DNA of 64,000 nucleotides, taken from contig NC_089850.1 in the NCBI RefSeq assembly GCF_036373705.1, forward strand, positions 21,621,256 to 21,685,255. Direction: 5' to 3'. Position numbers and translations under genes: made by a program. The DNA comes from Amia ocellicauda (lineage: Eukaryota; Chordata; Actinopteri; Amiiformes; Amiidae). Positions within the stretch are counted from its first letter, which is position 1; the number at the start of each line of letters is the position of its first letter. Below, piece by piece: positions 55,064 to 64,000 of this stretch. The notes beneath the pieces were generated by a model that worked only from the letters and a program-made list of their open reading frames with translations, was not told the origin of the DNA and made no database searches.

Positions 55064-58000
55064 TATATTCGCGGAAATCATAAACTTTGCAGGCATCACA
55101 TGAAAAAGGCAAGTGGAAAGGCCCTGTGGAGGCCTTCATCTGGCAGTGGATCGCTAGGCTGAAGGTGATGGTGATATATATGCACATGTATACAGTAACT
55201 TTGAGATAAACAATTTCAAGTTTTGTGATTATGCAAATTATAAATGGACATAGAAGCAGGAGAATCAGTATCAAAATGTGTATATACATGTGCAGGCCTT
55301 TGTTCTCAATGTTTATATAAGTCCTTTCCAGAGCACAGGAAGCTGACAAGAATTTATTTTACTAGAGCATTGTAAAAAATCTAAAATTAAAACAAATATG
55401 TTTACTGGCACAACCTTCTTATTTAGTTTAATGAAAAGTGCATAAATCTGAACAATGAATGCAAAGAGTTTTAATATAACAATTTTGACTAATGTAATTA
55501 CACAACAGAGAAACAGAGACACAAGTATATTTTTAAACCTGTATTTCCTTATTGTTTTGTCATAAATGTATAACTCCAAAAACTTAAGATCGTTTGAGAG
55601 CATTACAGAGCAATAAAGAAAGTTGTGAAGCAGTCATGCACAGCTTGGGTTCCTGTGGAGGAAGCGGGGGTGCTTGACCTGCCAGTCCACTCAGAGTTTG
55701 GCCTTTGTGAAAGCCTGTGGCTTGAATTCGCAAATAAAGAGACTTGACAATGAGCTCCAGGTGGCCTGGTAGCAGCGATAGTTCTTAATTGTTAAGATTG
55801 TCCTTGATCACAATTGAACAAGAAGTCCCTTTTTATTTTATAGTGTTTCCCATCTTAATTGAATCAATATCCACTGAATATGGTGTTGTAATATAAAGTA
55901 TTGACAAAAACGCAGGAAGGCAACTATCGCGTATCTTAAATGGTGACTATATAGAAAAATACATGCATATGTAATGAAATATATGAATATATGTATGAAT
56001 TAGAAAGTTTGATGATCAGATATTGGTTAGAGAATAAAGAAGATAATCTTGGGGTACCGTGATAGGACCAGCTCATTTGAGGTTATTTGGTCAGATTCTC
56101 ATTTGAATGCTGTGCATGTGCCTTCTGTTTCCTTGCCTCTCATTGGTTTCCCAGTCACAAGTGCATCCTCTTGTTGCAATAATTCTGTGCAATAGAAAAT
56201 GAACCACTAGAGAAAAATAAAGCACTATGTTTTGGTATTTGGTTCCTTTTTTTTTTTTTTTTTTTTTTTCCAGAGACCAGTTATGAATTTGTAGATTTGT
56301 AGTGAATATTTCATAATTTTATGCATGCTAGCACAAATTAGTCCTGTTGCTATGGGGTAGACCAATGTACTCTACTGTATGATGGCAGCTCTGTGCATTT
56401 TTAAAGGCTTTGTGTTGTGAGACATTCTAAAACCACATCTTTAAAAAGGCATTCTTGTCATATTTGCTGTCCCTTCAAATCTAAATCTTACCCTGATGTT
56501 GTACATTTAGTATCGGCAAAGTTTTATTTTCAAAATCTATCTGTCCAATTGTTTTACTTGGTTTATTTGTTACTGACCACCTCTTCCATGAAAAAAATGT
56601 CAGTTCCATGTAGGGCTGAGCTTAAAACAATAATTGTATTTAAATATTTTGTTGATTTAGTTTATTGAATATTTAGTTTTTCAGGTATGTTCAAATAATC
56701 AATTTATTAAACTTCACAATGTGTACTTAATCAAGACACTTTAGGACACATTTTCTATTTGTGTAACCAATGTAAAGTACTCCATTAAAAAGTTGAACCA
56801 TTTCCACTTGCAAATGTCTATTTAAATTTAACATTTTCATGATATGATGAAATTGAATTAGATGGTAGCCAATTAAAGATCTTTGTTGATCAAATTACAC
56901 TCTATACAGGTGGAATTACCCATGATAACAGTAGATAGAGAATCTGGCAATGTTTTATGGATGGGGTTAATAAGAACTGAGAGATGGACTAAACCGAAGG
57001 AAAAATAACTTGGTAGTGTGAACAGATTTCAATGACTGATTTCGATCTGCCAAAACTGTGCAGTATTTTACATGCAGTAGCCTGTGTCATCTGCAAGTTA
57101 CAGGCTCAAACACGAAACATATCTTTACTGTAGAGGATGATGAGAATGAATCCCAAAAATTGAGTTATGTTGTATTTACTTGGTTTGTCCATAATATTAT
57201 CTAGAAAGGTAGATTCTTTTTCAAAATGGACTTTTCCACCATTCTGCTAAAACACCCATGTGAAGCATAGACTATGAACTGGAACAGGGTGGGGCCCGTA
57301 AGATATTGACTTTGTTATACACCTGCATAGAGTTGAGTGGTTCATTGGGATTTTATTTGATGTGTGCCAAAATACTATTGTTAATGTATGTATTCATTTG
57401 TAATATGTTTTTGATTTTAATAACCCAATTAAGTGAGCCTCACTGTATTGAATTGGTGAAAGTCTCTTGCAGGTACACAGCATGAATAATTTACAGTAAA
57501 TCCCCTGTTGTTTTTGATATGATCCACAGTTCCGCACCATTAATCCTTAGTTGAATCGTATGCATTTTTATCCTAGCTGTTTCCTCCTCAATTTGCAAGC
57601 CTTACCTAAGCCAGCTTGCTTGTTTTCGTTGTCATTTGACGCCACTTTCTCTTGATTGTTTTGTGTATTTTTATTCATGGGAAGACTCCACTTGTTCTGC
57701 TGAATGAAGCCTTCACATTTTATCTGAGAATACTTTCTGTTGGATTAAGTATGTTTTTAATTTGTGTCTAGTTTATGGTTTATGGTACAGATGAGTGTGC
57801 TGGAACTGCCAAGTCATGTATTATGGCATCCTGGAGCCGTGCTACTCAGTGTGGAGTATTTTACATTCATTGAGGGCCAGACAAGGAGATTCTTTATGAA
57901 AGCATAGTGGGAGCTACTAAAGCTAGTGTGGTGTGCAGTTATGCATATATGAAATTGTGGATTTGATTTGAGGTGGTTTACGTTTTTATTAGGCTTAAGT

Positions 58001-59119
58001 ATTATTTGTAAAGTTTGGGTAGACATTTTTTGCAGTGGGCTTCTGATTTGTCACTGCCCTACCGGAAGAAGCGTAGAACTTGTTTATTCCAGGCTTGCTC
58101 TGATTGTGTAGAGAACCCTGCATGACCAATTGACCTGAATAAGGGGTCAAGCAGCCTACTGCTGAGAGGATAAATGTGAATGTGCATTCACTTACTAAGA
58201 AGACTAAGAAATACCTTCTGAATGAATTCCTCAGTGTTCCATTAATGTGAAAATGGGGATTAAGAGATTCTGTTTTTCTTTAATTGGAAGGTTATTGTCT
58301 GTTTATAAGTCACATATTTGCTTTTGTTATTTCTAAAGACCAAAGCATTCTCGGACTCTGCGTTCCAGAGACTAATATAATGTGAGCTGCACTTCTGATG
58401 TAACCTTTTGCTTTTCATTTATTAATTTGCAATAACGGTTTCTATAATGGTTTTTAATTACTGTTGCTTAAAATATATATTAGGTTGCTAGTTAGTCTTT
58501 TGTGGGTTTAAACATGCCTATAGTTTTACAACCTACAGTAGAGAACCCTCACATGTTTTTCAATGTTTTCTGCAATTTAATGATCTGTGCTCGACTATTT
58601 TAAATAGTTTTCTCATCTATGATCTTACACTGCCTGTAATACAATGATTTTGCTGCAGCGTCACATTTCTAGTGACTGATATGTTTCATAGCTCCTTCTT
58701 TGTGCAACAAAGGAGATTTTGAAAGCAGCAGCATCAGAAGTGGAATAGCACTTGGAGGCATGGTTCAGTGTGGCCTGCTTTCAGTTGTAAGTATACATTT
58801 TCAACTACAAAGAATGCAATAAAAATCAATATTCAATACTATATACAAGTGCAGTATTATGATACTGAGTAATACAGAATTACAATCAATGAAATGCAAA
58901 AGAAAAAATGCAGAGACACAAAACCGTATCCTTAAAAGTGATCCTGCAGCCATGCAGTGCAATACACCCATTTAATTACAATCTTGTACGTCTTCTATGT
59001 TTTCTGATCTCCACATAGCTATTAAAATTAAAATTTGCTTGGCTTTATTTCTCTTATTTTGTACAGACCTCTGTCTGTAACCAGTTAAGCAGTTTGATGT
59101 AAGGTATGTATTTGTCACA
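55064..59119 (+). other. rev3l intron 1, middle part, no gene seen
   Basis: AT-rich. A poly-T tract lies at 56247-56269. No exon with a rev3l-like translation was found. Confidence 0.55.
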
Positions 59120-59121
59120 TA

Positions 59122-60541
59122 CAGTGCCTTGCAAAAGTATTCACCCCCTTGGCATTTTTCCTATTTTGTTTCATTACAACCTGGAATTTAAATGAATTTT
59201 TATTTGGATTTCATGTAATGGACATACACAAAATAGTCCAAATTGGTGAAAAAATTACTTGTTTTAAAAATTCTAAAAAATAAAAAATGGAAAAGTAGTG
59301 CGTGCATATGTATTCACCCCCTAAATAAGATCTGGTGCAACCAATTACCTTCAGAAGTCACACAATTAGTTAAAGTCCACCTGTGTGCAATCTAAGTGTC
59401 ACATGATCTGTCACATGATCTCAGTATATATACACCTGTTCTGAAAGGCCCCAGAGTCACCACACAGCACGGGGCACCACCAAGCAAGCGGCACCATGAA
59501 GACCAAGGAGCTCTTCAAACAGGTCAGGGACAAAGTTGTGGAGAAGTACAGATTATTAAAAAATGGAAAGAATATGGCACCACAACAAACCTGCCAAGAG
59601 AGGGCCGCCCACCAAAACTCACGGACCAGGCAAGGAGGGCATTGATCAGAGAGGCAACAAAGAAACCAAAGATAAACCTGAAAGAGCTGCAAACCTTCAC
59701 AGCCGAGATTGGAGTATCTGTCCATAGGACCACTTTAAGCCGTACACTCCACAGAGCTGGGCTTTACGGAAGAGTGACCAGAAAAAAGCCATTGCTTAAA
59801 GAAAAAAAAAAAAAAAAGTTTGCTGTTTGCCAAAGACTCCCCAAACATATGGAAGAAGGTACTCTGTTCAGATGAGACTAAAATTGAGCTTTTTGGCCAT
59901 CAAGGAAAATGCTATGTCTGGCGCAAACCCAACACCTCTCATCACCCTGAGAACAGCATCCCCACAGTGAAGCATGGTGGTGGCATCAGCAGGGACTGGG
60001 AAACTGGTCAGAATTGAAGGAATGATGGATGGTGCTAAATAAAGGGAATTTCTTGAGGAAAACCTGTTTCAGTCTTCCAGAGATTTGAGACTGGGATGGA
60101 GGTTCACCTTCCAGCAGGACAATGACCCTTAGCATACTCGAGTGGTTTAATGGGAAACATTTAAATGTCTTGGAATGGCCTAGTCAAAGCTCAGACCTCA
60201 ATCCAATTGAAAATTTTTGCCTTGAAGAATGGGCAAAAATCCCAGTGGCTAGATGTGCCAAGCTTATAGATGTTCCCCAAGAGACGTGCGGCTGTAATTG
60301 CTGCAAAAGGTGGCTATATAAAGTATTGACTTTGGTTGGTGGATAGTTATGCATGCTCAAGTTTTTTTTTTTTTTTTTTTGTCTTATTTCTTGTTTCACA
60401 ATAAAAAAATATATTTTGCATCTTCAAAGTGGTAGGCATGTTGTGTAAATCAAAACCCCCAAAAAATCCATTTTATTTCAAGTTTGTAAGGCAACAAAAT
60501 AGGAAAAATGCCAAGGGGGTGAATACATTCACAAGGCACTG
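59122..60541 (+). mobile_element. Decayed Tc1-like element (rev3l intron 1)
   Basis: 1.42 kb. The ends begin cagtgccttgcaaaagtatt and end ...cacaaggcactg, with TA at 59120-59121 and 60542-60543. The inverted repeats extend through the ccaagggggt/cccccttgg segment for more than 60 bp. Confidence 0.92.
59496..60346 (+). pseudogene. Broken DD34E-type transposase
   Basis: Starts MKTKELFKQVRDKVVEKYRL. Recognisable blocks in three frames: [40 protein letters not shown], and [18 protein letters not shown]. An A-rich run at 59803-59817, deletions (about 14 bp net between Asp and Glu relative to 34-residue spacing) and in-frame stops make it inactive. Confidence 0.88.
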
Positions 60542-60543
60542 TA

Positions 60544-63500
60544 GCTGTTTCTGTTTGTGAAAGCTTTACATCAGATTTTCAGTCTTAAAAACATACCTAA
60601 TTATACTCAGTTTCATGACTGTGTTTATAACCCGATAAAATAAGTCAGTTGAAGTGCAGTAGTGTTGTGCTGTGTAATTGGAAACTTAGTTCCAGCTCTG
60701 ATCAATTCAGGAAATGTTTGTCTGTTACATGTGTGGTAATCTAGGTGAGGAGATGTGTGGTCAATATGTCTGCAGTCTGCTGCTTGCAAATCCCTAACTG
60801 CATGGCTGTATCACCTAAACGCCACCAATTGCCTGGAGCACTCAACCCCCTGTGTTTGCTAGGAATTGAAGCTTAGAAATCTTTCAGGGCTTCTTTGGAT
60901 ACTTTGTCTTGTGGTTCAATGAGAGAAACTGATTTACATTGTTATACAGGTAGCCTATTCAAAGTTGTCAACTGATTTCTGATGTTAATCGCCCTAATGC
61001 CACCTAAGAATTAACTATATAAAGAGCCCATTTGGTTTCAAAATGTTTTGTGCACTGTAATGTCTGAACAGTATATTGTTCCTGTATGTATTCTGTACAT
61101 CCCCCATGACCTTATAAAATGAAAATTGGAAGTGGTTATTAAAAGACCCTGTTTAACGCCCTTTGTTTGAACGAAAAGGCGACCGACTCACTCAGGTGAT
61201 TCTTTGGAATATCTAATTGCCTATGATTTTTGATAAATCCAAATCTGTACTCAAATATTTGATTTGGGATGCAAATACTTAGCGGATCAGTGAGTGAAGA
61301 AGCGATGACGGACATGGTGGCTTGCACCCTCCGAGTGGCCTCTGGCTGTGTGCTGTGAGGAGGGCCCCGGCCCCCAGAGGAGTGCCAGTGTGGAGAGCTG
61401 ATCAGATCAGCAGGAAGCACACGGGGGGCCTCTGTGGGAGAGCTGCTTACAGGCAAGGTTTTGCTATACTAAGTGCAAGCAGGGAATTGTGGTCTTCTAA
61501 TTAAGATCAGTTTGTCTTTATTTAATTCTTCAGTGCATCACATACTTGCTTTTAGTGTTGCATACTTTGGGGGAAAGTTTTTTTTACCTTTATTTTATTG
61601 CTCAGAATTAGCTGAAAATATGAATGTTGACTGTAAAACCTTGTTTTTTGTTCTACTTCACAGTAGAGGTAGTGCTGTGAATGGAACCGATAAACAACGA
61701 ATTAGCATTTTCTGGTGTACTTTTCGTTGCTTTGATCAATGTGCTTTTGGGATCTTTTGAATCAATTTATGAGAGAGTAATTTATTTCATACCAACTGAT
61801 CTGCATTTCAGCCACATTTACTTCATAGACCACTAAGATAAGTATACTGTGGCTAAGCCTTTAACCTTCATACAGATGATGGGATGTCAAAGCATTGCAC
61901 ACTTACCATTTGTAAATTTGTAAGATTTAACATGTTTTTTTATTTACAGTATAAAACATCTACCTGCATTTTTCTTTAAATGCAGCAAAGCTTTCTTCGA
62001 AGTTTGGGTTGGTGGAAAAAACACATTAAAGAGGCCCCATCATGTGCATTGTAAAGGAAACAAAGAGCAGTTAGGTTTTTTTTTTTCGTAATGTTTCCAC
62101 TTTTTTTTTTTTTGTAGGCCTCCATTAAAAATATAATCTTTAACTATTTATAGCCAGAAATAAATCAGGTTTTATTTTTCTTCTGCTATCTTTTATAGCA
62201 AGATTTCTCTGTCAAATTGCTGGAGCAGTGTGTGTGTGTATTTCTCACCCTCGTAATGCACCAGCCCAGCTTCTCATAGTGCTCTGATGTGTGTCAGAAA
62301 GACATGCAGTGAATATCAAATTTACGCAAGCAAGGAAAAAAAAAACGGGCAGACAAAAATAAAAAAATCTATTATTGTCTGGGCCCATTTCTCTTGATCT
62401 AAGTACAAGATCTGCAGAAGGTATTTTTTTTGCAGATTTTAATACAGAATTGCATTTATGTAATGAAGTGTTCTTTTGGCTATAGTTTCAGATTTTGAAG
62501 GTTTTCTCTGTCTTTTTCTTCTGTAATTCAGTGACTGTTAAATATTCAGCTGAATTGGTAGGTGAAAGAAGCACTAACAAATGTACAGAAAGACATTAAA
62601 AGACATGTACATTATTCAGGTTAATTTGCTGTTGCCAGGGCAAGTGGTACATGCACAAACAGGATTGTGTTGTTCCCCGAAGCCCTGCCGGTGTTGGGAC
62701 AACACATTGTCCATTATGTATTATTACTGAGATAGATATTTTAATGACTTAAGTATTCTCATATATTAGATGCAAGCTCTTGCAGTCACCTATAACACGA
62801 GAGTTTGAAGTCTGTGATCTAGGCTATATGATAACAACAATACTTCCATTATTTTCCTGCCAACAAACCAGGCTCAGTTTATAGGTAAGCTTTTCTTCTG
62901 CCTAGATTAAGCTGGTGATGAGACTCCTTCATGAGCTTAAAAACCTGTGATCAATAGTTATTGCACATCTGCTGGTATTTGCAGAAGTGATTTCTAAAGA
63001 TACATTTAATGAAAAGGCTTACAAAAAGCCTCGGAAACAAACGTATACAAAGCAGTGATTGCATCAAACAAAAACCATCCAAATCTTCTCATATTATTTT
63101 CTTTTTTAACATAATGGAATTGTAGGTTTAGTTGATACATACACTGACTTATGTAATGGTGTCATCTGCACAAGGCTACAATATGGAATGTGCTAAATAA
63201 TTGTGAAATAAAGTCAAAAAGTGCATTAAAACTAAACTTTTCATAGGTTTCGTTGCTCCGATTTACAGAAACATTACAATTATGGAGGTGTGCCTAAGTT
63301 TAGTTGCTTTACAGGTTCATCTGCATTTGAAACTTGGCACACCCTTCATAATTGTAAATGCAAATATGATGATGTTACTTATCAATTACCTTTCAAGTGC
63401 ACCTTTATTTGTTTATTTTAATGTAATGCACTGCAAATTGAGGTAATTTTGTTTAATTAATATTGTTTGCTTCATATTAGAAGCAGCTTCAGCAAATTAA

Positions 63501-64000
63501 ATATTTGTACCTAAAATGCTAAATGAAAAGTTATATATTCATCAAAGGCTGAAGATAAAATTAGCCCTTTGTATTATGAAATTATATCCGGGGTTCTCCC
63601 AAGAAATTAAGATTAAGAACTGCCTAGAGGGTATTTATTAAGAAAAGATGTGTGTCTCCCTGCCAACTAGAAGTTTACTAATTTTACTTTTTTTCCTGAT
63701 ACCCAGAGAAGTAATTTAGAATTTACACCAAATTACAGCAAATCAGCTACTAAAATAGCATTTTCTATCTTGAAATTTAACATGATGGTGCAAGTAAATT
63801 AAAATAATATAGGGTTTGGGCTTTTGGGAGAGCTCTGCTTTTTAAACTGCCTATAAGATGACTAGCTTTTCCTTAAGGGAAAAGCCAAACCCTAATCCTA
63901 CTTCAGCATCGAAGTGTAGGCCTATACCTTAATTTTGATCAAGTTTGCAAACGTAAAGATTTAATTTATATTCAAACTCAAGGATTGGGTGATTGTAGCC
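60544..64000 (+). other. rev3l intron 1, distal part, runs off the window
   Basis: No rev3l exon 2 was recognised. A GC-rich patch at about 61310-61455 and an inverted repeat at 63272-63360 are the only features that stand out. Confidence 0.55.
63272..63360 (+). ncRNA. Candidate miRNA-like hairpin in rev3l intron 1
   Basis: Arms 63272-63301 and 63329-63360 pair over about 28 bp with one or two small bulges (acaattatgg-aggtgtgcc against ggcacaccc-ttcataattgt), enclosing a 27-nt loop. The length and imperfect pairing fit a pre-miRNA, but I do not recognise a known miRNA; it could also be a decayed inverted-repeat element. Confidence 0.3.

Noticed and set aside
58680..58795. Possible rev3l exon 2 around agctccttctttgtgc...gttcag
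   Set aside because: The translation does not resemble the conserved REV3L sequence expected after GATPAG, and no frame or phase fits.

Overview
The window is vertebrate nuclear DNA, most likely from a ray-finned fish. The introns are AT-rich and follow GT-AG. Three genes stand in the order and relative orientation I recall for human 6q21 (FYN, TRAF3IP2, REV3L), and many Tc1/mariner elements of kinds common in fish genomes are present. Nothing in the window fixes the species. All host genes read left to right.

Layout. (1) 1-22,970: the Src-family kinase gene fyn, from the exon carrying the start codon to the 3' UTR. Both mutually exclusive exons 7A (FynB-type) and 7B (FynT-type) are present; the assembled proteins are 537 and 534 aa. 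(2) 27,605-29,284: a two-exon class A GPCR of 360 aa with GPR139/GPR142-like features. (3) 31,800-43,358: the CpG-rich promoter and probable non-coding first exon of traf3ip2 (Act1/CIKS), then eight coding exons (523 aa from the ATG used here) ending in a SEFIR domain. (4) 52,060-53,388: the promoter, a uORF-rich leader and the first coding exon of rev3l (catalytic subunit of DNA polymerase zeta). Its intron 1 runs past the right edge.

Mobile DNA. Four ~1.55-1.59 kb copies of one DD34E Tc1-like family with long IR/DR-type terminal repeats lie at 15.7, 29.5, 32.9 (minus) and 47.9 kb; one has an intact 337-aa transposase frame. Two ~1.22 kb copies of a second family lie at 9.9 and 34.5 kb; they have short terminal repeats, nearly intact transposase frames and a DD36E catalytic spacing. 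A decayed element at 24.6 kb has DD38E spacing. A 672-bp DD36E deletion derivative lies at 54.4 kb, and a decayed DD34E-type element at 59.1 kb. A non-LTR retrotransposon fragment sits in a traf3ip2 intron, and an older fish repeat is split by the 47.9-kb copy.

How the genes relate. Fyn (Src-family signalling), Act1 (IL-17 receptor adaptor/E3 ligase) and Rev3 (translesion synthesis) have unrelated roles; they are neighbours by ancient synteny, not an operon. I found no CRISPR array, no rRNA or tRNA gene and no clearly new multi-gene system. The observations most worth following up are the 97-bp palindrome with two opposed TATA boxes in the DD34E family, the coexistence of DD34E, DD36E and DD38E elements, a miRNA-like hairpin in rev3l intron 1, and the paired octamer motifs at the traf3ip2 promoter.
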